DNA of 64,000 bases, from contig NC_080423.1 in assembly GCF_029873635.1 (NCBI RefSeq), positions 97,460,397-97,524,396 of the forward strand. The letters are read 5' to 3'. Numbering within the stretch: position 1 is the stretch's first letter; every line of letters begins with the position of its first letter. The notes below the pieces were generated by a model. That model saw nothing but the letters and a program-made list of their open reading frames with translations, made no database searches and was not told where the DNA came from. This stretch comes from Malania oleifera. Its lineage: Eukaryota; Streptophyta; Magnoliopsida; Santalales; Ximeniaceae. Positions 45,980 to 58,006 of the stretch are shown here, piece by piece. Both the position numbers and the translations under genes were made by a program.

Positions 45980-48132
45980 TGTAACAACCTGCTTAATTTT
46001 CACACATTTCTTTTCCTTAAATAATACAAATCAGTATAATAAATCCAGCAGATGATGATCAACCTGAACCAATGGGTACCAGGGATAAAACAGAAACACA
46101 TAACGGAAACCTAAAACAGGAAACATAAAACCATAATATCATAATCACAAGATCATCCATCTTATCTCTAAAGTTACTACATCTATTGTATTTAAGCATA
46201 TACGCAATACACAACCCAAAAGATGCCCTAGGGTCACTTCTCAAAAGTCCATCAAACTCTATCAAAACTTACCCTTTAGAGAGGACAAATCAACAGTACT
46301 ATCTCAGCAGAACTTTATCCGCTTTCCTATCAAGGCTCCTGAAAATGTTTATGAAATTTTGGGGTGAGACACCTCTTAGTAAGGGAAATAAACTAATACT
46401 AGTGTGTGGCAACATAAGTACTTCCGTGTTCTATAAATAATCATATATAAATATATCGGTATAATTGTCTGTATCATATCTGGGAAACATATATTCTCAT
46501 ATCATGGCAGAATATACAGGATTTTCATAAACATAATTCATCTCATATAATAATAATACGAAAACAACCCCGGTAGGTTAGCTGGTTGTTGTCATGTATT
46601 ACCCTCACATGACTAGGTTGTGTGGCCCGAAGGCGAGAGTTGACAATGGTTGGCGTACCACTGCCAAATCAAAAGTATAGTCTGTAAGTCTTATGGGACT
46701 GCCAGACCTGGTTTGTACACCAGTGGCGCTCACACTTCTTAAAACCATATCGACTATCCGTTCTCACGCTACTCCGTATAGCAGCGTTAACACAATATCG
46801 TAATGATCACGAACACATAGCATCAGTATCGTGCAAGTGCTAGCCTAAACCAAGCCAACCAGTTTCCGATAATATATAACATATAATGAAACTGTAATAC
46901 ATGAATATTTCATACCATTAATTACCAAATCAATATCATTATATCATTTTGCATATATACGTATATCATGAAAATCCCGTACGCCGGTATTTCATATTTT
47001 ACCATAGCTCGGCTCGTACGCCGGCAAATCATATCCAAAGCTCGACCCGTACGCCGGCAAACATATCTATAACTCGGCCCGTACACCGGCAAACATATCC
47101 ATAGCTCAGGCCGTATGCCGGCAAATATATCCATAGGTCGCCTCGTATGCTGGCAAATCATATCCATAGCATAGCCCGTGCGCCGGCAAATCATATTCAT
47201 AGCATGGCTCGTACGCCAACAATATATGTAAAACTTCTTAGATCGCACGCTAATTTTATTATAAAAATCCACATCATTATCATATTCCCAGAAAAACAGT
47301 ATTTCATTATTAATTCTACTCATGCTACACGAAACAGGTTTTATATATATTTAAACATATAATCTTTTACAGCAGTATTTCCCAAACATAAAGCATATAT
47401 AAATATATATTTATTTTCCTAAAATCAGATGTTGTAATAATATACATACATTTTCATAAAATAACTAATTTAGTTTATCCCCTTACCTGATTCCTGAAAA
47501 AGTCCCTGAAATAGCTAGTCCTGCACCTGCAGGGTTCCCCATTCAACACCCTGAAAACAACATTTTTTAGAATTAAACTTCAGTATTTCTATATGTACTA
47601 TGCTTTCTACAACTACAGGGAAAGCCAAATATCGAGTAAAAGTCTTATTCTGAGTTTGGGATGAATTTCAAATTCGTCCTACTGACGATCCATTTCAGCA
47701 GATATGTAGAGAACTTCTCTAGGAGTGTTGTAGTGACTTCAGATCGTCGATCCGGCGAAAAATAAGCCTAGAAATTTAGAGAGAAGGGTGGAGGGAGAGA
47801 GAGTTTGGGAGTCGAATTTTAGCTTAAAAATGAAGTTTGACCTATTTATACACTGGTCTTCGTCAATGAGCCACGTCACCTCGTTGACGAGGTCAATAGG
47901 AAATTCGTTGACAAACCCTTCACTCGTCGACGAAATTCAGAGATGCCCAAAACATCCTCCAAATATTTTCTCATCGATGAAATGCTCCCTCGTCATTTTG
48001 TCGATGAGCCCCTCATGCTCTCTCGTCGATGAACCCCCTGAATTCGTTGACAAGGCTCTGTTTTCTTTTTCCCTTTTCCCCTTTTCCCCTTTCTTTATTA
48101 TTTAAATATTATAATTTCTATGGGTCACTACA
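45980..48132 (-). mobile_element. Tekay-type solo LTR K, TSD ATTAT
   Basis: 2,153 bp, TGTAACAACCTG...GGTCACTACA, with exact ATTAT flanks at 45975-45979 and 48133-48137. It is antisense, close in sequence to LTR I, with a GTACGCCGGCA minisatellite (46975-47230), a minus TATAAATA (47843-47850), TGACGTGG (47871-47878) and palindromes (47855-48050). Confidence 0.9.
46975..47230. repeat. Minisatellite, CCCGTACGCCGGCA unit, in LTR K
   Basis: About seven or eight diverged copies of the same unit as in LTR I. Confidence 0.85.
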
Positions 48133-48255
48133 ATTATAAATTTAGTTTTAATTTTGAAGTCATATGTTTGGAATAGTAAATTTTTTATGCTAGGGTTTCT
48201 ATTTAATTGCATGATTATTTGAATATTTAATCAATTAATGTGTAAATTTTCTTGT
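48133..48255. repeat. 198-bp satellite array, right end
   Basis: Completes the unit broken by LTR K (ATAAATTTAGTTTTAATTTT ... TTAATCAATTAATGTGTAAA) and then ends. In all about 5.5 units are present over the three segments. Confidence 0.8.
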
Positions 48256-49952
48256 GGTCTAACTTCTCATATTGTATACTCTTGATAATATAAGTTTAGG
48301 TTTGCTTATTGTAATTGGTAGTACAAATTGAAATTGAAATTGAAAATTAGTTTAATTGGAAACTGATGAAACAAAATTCTAGAAGGTTGAACTAATTTTT
48401 TATTACCATAAAATATCAATTTAGAATTTTATGAGTTCATGCTAACTGACAGATTTAGTTGAGTTATTTGAAAACATAATTCAACTAATTAAAACACTTA
48501 TTTAAAGTTTAGAAATAATAAATGAATAATTTAATTGGATTACAGTTCACTAAAATAAAATTCTACAAAGTTAAACAATTTTTTTACGGCAAACCATAAA
48601 TTTAGTCTATAATCTGTTAGCCAACTAGAAAAAATTCTCATGACATACTAATTATATATGAATATAGATAAAAATTTACAAAGTAAAGAATAAAGATTGG
48701 AAATTACATAAGAATTACTAATTCATATGACATATTAAAGTTCACAATGCAAATCTTCGAACTTACATAAGAATTACAGAATAAAGATTTTGATGAGTAT
48801 AAATACACATCAATATTTACTCCATACAAAATTCATTATAGTGCTTAAGAAAATGAGAAGAAACATACATAACCACATCCCATTCGTAGGTAAAAGTTGT
48901 AGAAATTCAAATATATGCAATATATGGACTGAATGTTTATCAGAACCTAGGTTGATAGAGTGTTGGTCATTAAAATGTTGTAAACACAATTCTCATAATA
49001 ATTAGTAAGCTATGTCGAAGTGAGTACAATTTGATTCATTAGTTGAATTATTATATCATCATAAAAAAGCTAAAGAACATGAAGCAATATAGGAGAGGAA
49101 TATGATTAGAACAAATAACAATGAAAAATTGAACAAGACTGACATCATTATCTAAATTGGTAGAAATTGAAGGGGTAGCCAAACCCTTGACATGTCCAAA
49201 TTTGACAGGAGAAACATAAGGTCATGTTGTTGGCATTGAACATATTTTGGAGGAGGTTGAATTTATAGCTTTAACACTCTCTGACATACGTAGTCATTGG
49301 GAGTTTTAATTCGACTATAGTACCATATTTTAGTTAAAGATAGGCAGTATATAGGTATCAACATTGTGTTAATTGCGTAGTAATTGAGAGTCTAATTGGT
49401 GAAGTTGACTGATTTTTACTTCTATTTGATGGCTACAAACTGAATGGTTTAGCTTGAAGTGTTAAACTTTGTGCGGACTCAAGTTATAATACTAGAGTAG
49501 TTGATGAGAAGAACGAAATTTTGAGGTAAAAATTAGAAGTTTTAACCTTAAATAGGCAAAAAAATTGTCTTGCAATGACATTGTAGTTGAGAACTATTGT
49601 AGAAAATTAAGAGAAAAAAATAGTGCTAAAGGTGGAATTTATGGGCTCTTAAGGGATAAATTAAAGTATCATGTATGTATAGACTGTAAATACGATTATC
49701 TTAATATATAAGATAATTGATTATAATGAAGAAATTTCTAAAAGTTAGGGTTATATGTTTCTCATAGGTACTTCTTTTCATTTCAAGAGTATAGCTCCAA
49801 ATGATAGGAAGCTCAAGTAGCATGTTGGGGTTGGGGGGGGGGGGGGAGTGGATGGAGTTGATTATAGTACTCAGAGAGTCAGAGCAATTCGAACTAGGAA
49901 GAGGACAAAATTAAGCAAATCATATGATAAGAAATATAAATATTTGCATATT
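48256..49952. other. Intergenic, no gene recognised
   Basis: AT-rich sequence without recognisable coding similarity. A run of about 15 G lies near 49831-49846. Confidence 0.45.
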
Positions 49953-50407
49953 TGTGAAATCCTGAATTTTTCTACCATATATATATGATACCGTTCTAAT
50001 AATAAGAATAATAAAGTCAACCTAGACCCAAGGTGGGGTACCGAGGGATACACCTGTCTATATAAATATACTGTCCATGCAGTGGAAAAACATAATACAT
50101 CTAATCCTTATGTACAATACCAAAGTTCTAGAGTCTCCATACAAGTACATATAACTCCCAAAAAATCCAACTGATATCCCAAAGATTATACAACATATCT
50201 CCACTCCCAAAAATAAATACACATACCCTGAACTATAGGAACTACATCACCTCTATCTCGGAGCTCGCCCCACCTGGCTGCCTGAATTTCTTGAAATATT
50301 TAAAATCTTTGGGGTGAGACACCTTTTAGTAAGTGGGAATAAATTATAATCAATGTATGACAAATGAGTTTTAGTTTATCATAACACACCCTTATAAACA
50401 TTAATTT
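49953..50407 (-). mobile_element. Tekay-type LTR P (partial)
   Basis: It starts TGTGAAATCCTGAATTTTTC and carries the antisense family block GGTGAGACACCTTTTAGTAA (50313-50332). It is interrupted at 50408 by the 3' LTR of the large Tekay element; the rest lies beyond the right edge or is lost. Confidence 0.6.
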
Positions 50408-52918
50408 TGTGATGCCCTAATTTTCATACCATTTTTTTTATTAAATAATAATATTCAAATCACACATCGGCCACGTCAAAATCATTGATACCATAATAGC
50501 ATCACCCCATCTGAAGTGGGATACCGGGTAATCAGTCAAACTTATATAATAATCCTATCAGCAGAAGTCAATATACAAATCATCCAGAATATAAATAACC
50601 AGAGTACTAAACATCCACACACATATACATATCTAACATACTCCCAAAATCAATCAAAACTCTAGGGGATGACATACATCCCTAGGTTAAACACTCACCT
50701 TGGCTATCAGGGTACCAGCCCCCCTCTATCTCGGAGCTCTATCACTTGGTCTTTCTCGGTTTCCTAAAATATTTAAATGATTGGGTGAGACACATCTCAG
50801 TAAGATGGAATAAATTATTTACAATGTGTGACAGTATGAGTTTCATAATATCATAACATATATTCATTTCAGTAATAATACCTTCTGAGAAAAATATACC
50901 CATTCCGCATTTATATTCATATAGATATACAATACAAACTTTTAAAAGCTTTAATTCCCTTTCTCAATCTCATTCACATGCAACCTATGTTTATCAGTGA
51001 AAGTTCCCAAGGATAGGGGAGATTATACGCTCATACATAGAGCTCCCCTCTGCTCTGATATCGTTTGTAACCTTACCCGATTAACTCGAGTTCGGCTACA
51101 ACTGATACTTATCAGAGCACTCACCTTACTCAGTAAGCACTCAGGCGGAGAGTTTTACTTCGCTCTAAATATTTATGTTATTAAACTCACATTCTTTCTT
51201 TTCACTTTCACTTTTATTTCATCATCTAGCACATGAGTGTCCTCAGTGAATAGTACATCATCGTTTGTAACTCATAGCTGCCCTAAGGATATTCTCCATG
51301 CCATGCTTCCCCCCATGGTCGAGGTTGTGCGGCTCAAAGGCTAGATCTAACCTCAGTTAGCCTACTTGGTTAGATAAAAAATAAACAATCCATATACTCG
51401 TTTGTAGTACGAATGACCTACCATAAACCCTAGTCCGGACCCAGGAGGCAAAACTACCCTTCTCACTGGCTCATTCGACTATCACGCCACACACTCCACG
51501 AGTCTGTATGGTTGCACAAATCACCACAAGAAACAATACCATGCTCAATATCAACAATCGTCCATCAGGGTCCTCATTTTCACATTTCATCATTCACAAT
51601 TCTTATTCATATTTCAGTATCCATAATTGTAGTATTCTTATTACAATTTTTTGACATTTCTATATTCACCATTCCAGTATTCACATTTCATATTCATATT
51701 GCAGTATTCACGATGCAATATTCACATTCTCATATTTGCATTTCAGTATTCTCATTTCACATTCATATTACAGTATTCACGTTGCAATATTCACATTCTC
51801 ATATTCGCATTTCAGTATTCCCATTTCAACATTTTCATTGTAGTATTCACATTACAATATTTACATTTTCATATTCACATTTCTAGCAATCATATTTCAA
51901 TAATCACATTACAGTATTTACATTGCAATATTCACATTTCAGTATACATATCTCATCATAATGGTATATATCACATTTCACTATTCACATCATTTTTTGT
52001 TTTTTTTTAATCTTTTCAATACTCATTCCAATCTCATAATAGTATATATATCTCATTCCGGGAATTTCCACATTTCTCAATAATACATATCATATTCTCA
52101 TATTTCCTCATTCATTATAGAAAACATTTCATGTCACGAAACATCACATTTTAGTATTACTCATATGTCACACAATTTATCTGATATTTGTATCATAATA
52201 ATTTCAGACAAAATATTATATTCTCATTTTCACATATTAATTTACCTAGTAAATCTCAAAGTACTCCTATAATTTATTCCTTTTACTTGACTTACTGAGT
52301 TCTCGCTAAAATACCCAAATTCTTACGCTCCACGGCGTTCGCAGCTCAAAAGCCAGAAATTCATTTTTTCCCAAATCAATCAACTCGACCTCTAGAATAT
52401 TATCATTTAATATTCGTTAGGCCCCAAATACTCTACTTTAACAATTAAAACTAATATTTAACACCCTTACCTCGGTTTTGGAATGATTCCCCGAAACCCC
52501 AAATTTAAAATATGTTCCTCCTAAGTTGTAGAGAATCGTTTCTAGATCCTCATGGTGGTTTTTGATCGTTGATTCGGGCTAAAATGAAGTCGGAATCAAA
52601 GAGAGAAGGGAGAGAGAGTCATAGGGTTCCAAGAGAGAGAAAGAGGAAATTTTGTTTGTTAAAAGAAATGAGGCTCGCGGGACTTTCCTATAACTCTCAC
52701 TGCAGAGAAAATCATCGACGATTTTTTGCACTTCTCACAAAAACCGTCGACGGTTTAGGCTTTAACCCACCCCTTTTTACCGTTTTACCTGCTACCGACC
52801 CGCGGTAAAAAGAAAACTGTCGATGATTTTCTGCGCCCCTCACCAAGTCGAATTTCCTCTTCTTCTTTTTTTTTTTTAAAAAATTATTTTTATTATTATA
52901 TTTTCCCAGGTCTTTACA
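50408..52918 (-). mobile_element. 3' LTR (O) of the Tekay/Del element
   Basis: About 2,511 bp, TGTGATGCCC...GGTCTTTACA. On its right the minus strand gives AAATTTCGTGGACAAAATTT and a purine tract AAGAAAGGGAGTG just before TGTAAAGACC, the standard chromovirus 3' end. Unlike the solo LTRs its palindromes have different arms (AAACCGTCGACGGTTTA at 52740-52756; AAAATCATCGACGATTTTTT at 52709-52728), and its internal minisatellite is a TTCACATTTCAGT type (51590-51960). Confidence 0.85.
51590..51960. repeat. Minisatellite, TATTCACATTTCAGT-type, in LTR O
   Basis: Many short diverged units like GTATTCACATTTCA and GCAATATTCACATT. The long + strand open frames here come from this low-complexity repeat and are not genes. 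Confidence 0.8.
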
Positions 52919-53156
52919 CACTCCCTTTCTTATAAAATTTTGTCCACGAAATTTGCCATCTATCACATTCCATACTTAAGGAGAAACATCACCATTTTAT
53001 TAATTACCCTAATTTATAGCGGAGGAATACCGTGGTTACAAGGGAGGGTTCTGGAAGATTACAATAACCCAAATAAAATTCTCCCAAAACCATTCATAAA
53101 CAAAATCAAAACACTTCCTATCCTACACTACACTATACAAATCAAAATACATACCT

Positions 53157-53564
53157 TCAACCCTGAGTCTCACTGAACATGTGTGGGTAACTTTGACGCA
53201 TATGTTCCTCCAATTCCCAAGAAGCTTCCTTTATTGCATGATTGCACCATAATATTTTTACCAATGGAATGCTTTTCATGCGTAGCTCATGCTCTTTCCG
53301 GTCCAAAATCTGCACTAACACTTCTTCATAAAACAAGACATCACCAAGCTCCAGCGCCTCATAACTGCTCATATGGGAGGGATTTGAAACGTATTTCCTC
53401 AACATAGAAACATGAAATACGTCGTGAATTTTAATCAAAATTGGCGGTATCGCCAACCTATAGGCAACTGGACCCACTCTTTCTAGAATTTCAAATGGTC
53501 CAATATACCCAGGGCTTAGCTTACCCTTCATCTCAAACCTCATAACTCCTTTCAGCGGTGCCAC
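53157..53564 (-). mobile_element. Tekay element: end of integrase and chromodomain
   Basis: The reading contains GKLSPGYIGPFEILERVGPV and YRLAIPPILIKIHDVFHVSM (the integrase C-terminal GPF/Y-type module), then ILDRKEHELRMKSIPLVKIL and EASWELEEHMRQSYPHMF (chromodomain). In this family the chromodomain is thought to guide integration to particular chromatin. Confidence 0.9.
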
Positions 53565-54720
53565 CTTAAAAAATACATGATCTCCAGCGTCAAACTCTAA
53601 CTCTCGTCGGCGAGTATCTGCATGACTCTTCTGCCGACTCCGTGCTATTCTAATCCTATCTCTGATGAATATGACTTTATCTTAAGTCTACTGTATCAAC
53701 TCTGGCCCCAAAATCTGTCACTCCCCAATGTCATCCTAGTATAACGGGGATTGGCAGCTCCTACCATATAATGCCTTATATGGTGTCATCCCAGTGCTGG
53801 TATGATAGTTGTTATTATATGCAAATTCAACCAATGGAAAAAACTTTATCCAACTACCTCCAAAGTCTAGCACACAAGCTTGCAGCATATCCTTCAGTAT
53901 TTGTATCGTCCTCTCCGTCTTCCCATCTGTCTGAGGATGAAATGTTGTTATGAACAACAACTAAAAACCCATGGCCTTCTGCAAACCCTCCAAAACTGAG
54001 ACATAAACCGTGGGTCTCGGTCCGATACTATTGATACTGGAACGTCATGCATTTTAACTATCTCTTGTATATACAACTCTACCAGTCCGTTTAAGGAGTA
54101 ATTAACTATGATAGGCAGGAAATGGATAGTCTTTGTCAGTCGATCCACAACTACCCAAATGGCGTCCTGTCCATGTAATTTCAGCGATAACCTTATGACA
54201 AAATCCATCGCTATATGCTCTCACTTCCACTCAAGAATATAAAGCGGTTGTAGTGATCCCGCCGATCTTTGATGCTCAGCTTTCACTTGCTAGCATGTCA
54301 AATACTGCGCTACGAACTTGGTGATATCTCTTTTCATACTACTCCACCAAAAAGACTCTCGGAGATCCCTATATATTTTAGTGCTACTAGGGTGTACAGT
54401 ATATAGGGATCGGTGCACTTCTTCCAAAATAACTTTCTTAATTTCAAGGTTAGTAGGTACACACAGCCTGGCGTGGAGCCTCAAGACTCCATCATTTAAA
54501 ATACTGAAATCTTCCTCCAAACCATCCTGTACTTTTCCTATAATCTCTACTAACTCAGCATCACTGCTCTAAGTCACTTTAATTCTTTCCTGTAGAGTCA
54601 GCTGCAGCACCAGATTGACATTAAATGCCCGGTGATCGCCTTTTACGAGTTCTATCCCAAGTCTCTCCAAATCCATCTAGATCGGATGCTGAATCACCAC
54701 TGCAGATACTGATGAACCCA
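53565..54720 (-). mobile_element. Tekay element: integrase zinc-binding and catalytic core region
   Basis: Segments read HRSLYTVHPSSTKIYRDLRE (HHCC zinc-binding region, about 54290-54520), then MDFVIRLSLKLHGQDAIWVV and VDRLTKTIHFLP (start of the catalytic core, 53948-54208), then FHPQTDGKTERTIQILKDML (53736-53960). The order and wording are those of Gypsy integrases. Broken. Confidence 0.88.
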
Positions 54721-54751
54721 CTAATTTCCGGCTCAAAGCATCAGCTACCAC

Positions 54752-56789
54752 TGTGACAACCAGAATAATAATGGGATTTAAATAATAAGAGAAAGGGAAA
54801 TAGAAACCGGAAACAGTAGGAGGCAGTCGACAACATTGCATTTTGGAAGGAACAATCGAGATAAATTATTAGAGAACTCGTTGATAAACACAAGGGATTC
54901 GTCGACGAGGGCACAAGAGGGTCTCGTCGATGAAGCCAAATTTCGTCGATGAGGAAATACCGAGAGAGGTTTTTGAGTCGAATGAATTTCGTCGATGAGG
55001 AGTGGGTTTCGTCGACGAGATGACGTGACTCGTCGATGAATCCAATCCTATAAATACTAAAAATCCAGATTTTAACTTTACAATTAAGCAAACACTCACC
55101 CTCTTTTTCTCCCTTCGGCTCCCTCTCCTTCTTTCTTCGATTTCGAGCCAAATTTACACCGAATCGACAATCTGAAGCCACCACGACGCTCCTAGGAAAG
55201 TTCTCTGCAAATCTGTCAGAGCGGATCGTTAGTGAAAGTAAGTTGGAAATCATCCTTGAGTTGAGGTAAGACTTTTTAAGCCAAATTTGGTCTTGGGACA
55301 GTTATAGGGAATGATATACACGCGAAAATACTGAAGTTTAATACTGGGAGTTTTATTTTTAGGGTATTAATCAGGAAATCCTACGGGTGTTAAACCAAAA
55401 TATTTTAGGAGGCTTTCTCAGTAACCAGATAAGGGAATAAACTAAAGCAGTTATTTTTCACGCAAATTACTATTATTTATGAGCAAATAGGTTTTCTGAA
55501 AAATTATATACGATAATTGAATATTATGGAATAAATGCATATTTGTGAAAATACTGCTATTATGTTGAAATGTGTATATATGTACGAGATGCTAGAAACG
55601 ATGATTTTAAAATACAATATATGGTTTTATACAGCAAATGTGTGACATGAATATTATTTTACGTGAAAAAATATCATGATATGACAATGATATGAATGAA
55701 ATATGTTCAGAGAAATTATGAAAGAATACAATACATTATGATGTTGAAAATATATGATAATTGATATATTTTCAGAATGTTACTTATGAAATGATTGGCG
55801 TGAAACCGTTTTTATGTATGATTTCGGCGCGAGGCCGTATTTATGAAACGATCGGCACGAGACCGTATTTATGAAATGTTTGGTGCGAGGCCATATTTAT
55901 GAAATTATGAAATATGTTATATTATTACGTATTATATGTTATCAAAACCCAGGTGTTAGTTTAGTTTAACTCAGGAGTTCGGTACCGTAACTTATAGACA
56001 AGATATTTATGATCATATTGGTACTAACCACCCCACGAGGGGGTGGGAGATGGATAGTCGATATGGATTTCAGTAGAGTGTGGACGTCCACCTGGCAGTC
56101 CGGACCAGGGTGTGGCTGGCCCATCGTACTTACAGACATTTTTGACTCGACAGTGGTCGGCTAGCCATTGTCAAGTCCCGCATTCGAGCTACACAACCCG
56201 TCATGAGGGGGTAATACATGACATCAACTAGTTATTCATCTTGAGTATGTTTTCAGTATTATCAGTTATAATAGATGTTTTATGTACGATATGATTTATG
56301 AGCAAATATGAAAATATATGATGATTCAGTATTTTATGATGAATGTTTACAGATATATGAAATGTACTGTATATGTATAATTGTAATAAATATTCATGTT
56401 GCCACATAGCTGTATTTAGTTTATTTTCCCTTACTGAAATGTGTCTCACCCCCGAACTTAATTAATTTTTCAGGAGACCTTGAGAGACTGGCGGGTCGTG
56501 GCCGCTTTTGAGTAAGTTGAGCTTCCCTGCTAGAAGGGTAAGCTTTGATCTAAGATCAAGAGATTTTTGTTGTAGATCCTAGGTCTATTTTTATGTTTTG
56601 GAAATTGTATTTAAATACTGTATTTTAGGAATGTAGTAAATTCTTATATTATGTAATTAATGGTTGATGGATGTAAATTTATATTTACTGCTGCTTAGGT
56701 TTCCGCTGTTTATGTTAGGCTATCCCCGCTACCCATAGGTTTGAGTTGATATTATTATTATTTATGTTTATTATTTTGAGGACGTTACA
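54752..56789 (+). mobile_element. Tekay-type solo LTR L, TSD ACCAC
   Basis: 2,038 bp, TGTGACAACCAG...GGACGTTACA, with exact ACCAC flanks at 54747-54751 and 56790-56794. Sense orientation: palindromes (54884-55040), spacer GGAAATACCGAGAGAGG (54952-54968), TGACGTG (55021-55027), TATAAATA (55049-55056), conserved leader (55160-55235), donor-like GAG|GTAAG (55266), a GGCGCGAGGCC minisatellite (55795-55910) and acceptor-like TTTTTCAG (56473). It lies inside the pol region of the minus-strand Tekay element. Confidence 0.92.
54884..55056 (+). promoter_or_regulatory. U3 palindromes, TGACGTG and TATA box of LTR L
   Basis: Palindrome variants TCGTCGACGAGG, CTCGTCGATGAAG, TTCGTCGATGAGG and TTCGTCGACGAGA, a bZIP-type TGACGTG at 55021 and TATAAATA at 55049. 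This is the clearest example of the shared promoter layout. Confidence 0.6.
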
Positions 56790-56794
56790 ACCAC

Positions 56795-58006
56795 ATTAGC
56801 CTTTCCCGAATGGTAACTGATGGTGCAGTCATAATCTTTTATCAGCTCCAGTCATCTCCTTTACTTCATGTTTAATTCTTTCAGCGTGAAGAAGTATTTC
56901 AAGCTCTTGTGATCGGTAAAAATCCCACACTTACTCCCATAGAGATAATGTCTCCAAATTTTCAGAGCAAAAACCACCGTTGTTAACTCCAAATCACAGG
57001 TAGGGTAATTCTTCTCATATTTTTTAAATTGTCGTGAGACATATGCTATAACTCTCACATGCTGCACCAGAACACAATCGAGTCCTTTATGTAACGCATC
57101 ACTATAAATTATGAAACTCTCTTCTCCTAAAGAAATCGTTAACACTGGTGCAGTGATGAACCGCTGCTTCAACTCTTGGAAGCTCTGCTCACATTCGTCA
57201 GTCCACTCAAATTTCACCCTTTTCCTAGTCAATCTAGTCAACGAACTCGATAATTTAGAAAAACTATCAACAAATCTGCGAGAGTACCCAGCCAATCCTA
57301 GGAAACTTCTAATTTCCTGCACATTCTTCGGTTGTACCAAGTCTACTACCTCTTCAATCTTACTCGGATCTATTGAAATGCCACCCTTGGCTACCATGTG
57401 TCCAAGGAAGGTAACTTGCTCCAATCAAAATTCGCACTAATTAAATTTCACATGTAGTCTTCTTTCCCTTAACACCCGAAGCACTATCCTCAGATGTTCC
57501 TCGCTTCCCTCTGAGCTCCTTGAATACACCAGTATGTCATCAATGCATACCACCACCAACTGATCTAAATACTGGTGGAATACCCATTTTATCAAATCCA
57601 TAAACACTACAGGAGCATTGGTTAGTTCAAACGGCATAACTAAGAATTCATAATGTCGTCTTTAAAACATTCTCTGCTCTAACTTTTACTTGATGATACC
57701 CAGAATGTAGATCTATCTTTGAGAAAATCTGTGTTCCCTAAAGCGGGTATTTATTCTTGATAGTCACTTTATTAATTTCTCAGTAGTCGATGCACAATCT
57801 CATCGAGCCATTTTTTTTTTCACAAACAATATCGGTGCTTCTCAGGATGACATGCTAGACCAAATAAACCCCCTATTTAACAGTTCCTGCAACTATTCCT
57901 TCAATTCTTTCAATTCTATCAGTGCTATTCTGTACGACGCTTTTGAAATCGGTGCTGTCCCTAGAACTAAATCAATAGCAAACTTTACCTCTAGATCAAG
58001 AGATAG
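56795..58006 (-). mobile_element. Tekay element: reverse transcriptase and RNase H region
   Basis: The minus strand shows the RT start (LELKEQLQELLNRGFI-like, near 57870-57920), the catalytic-motif region [14 protein letters not shown] (57437-57637), a thumb/connection part [20 protein letters not shown] and the RNase H start [15 protein letters not shown] through [12 protein letters not shown] (56861-57424). These are standard Gypsy RT/RNase H blocks. Broken. Confidence 0.9.

Noticed and set aside
51512-52010. Two long + strand frames rich in His, Ile, Phe and Ser
   Set aside because: They are translations of the TTCACATT-type minisatellite in LTR O.
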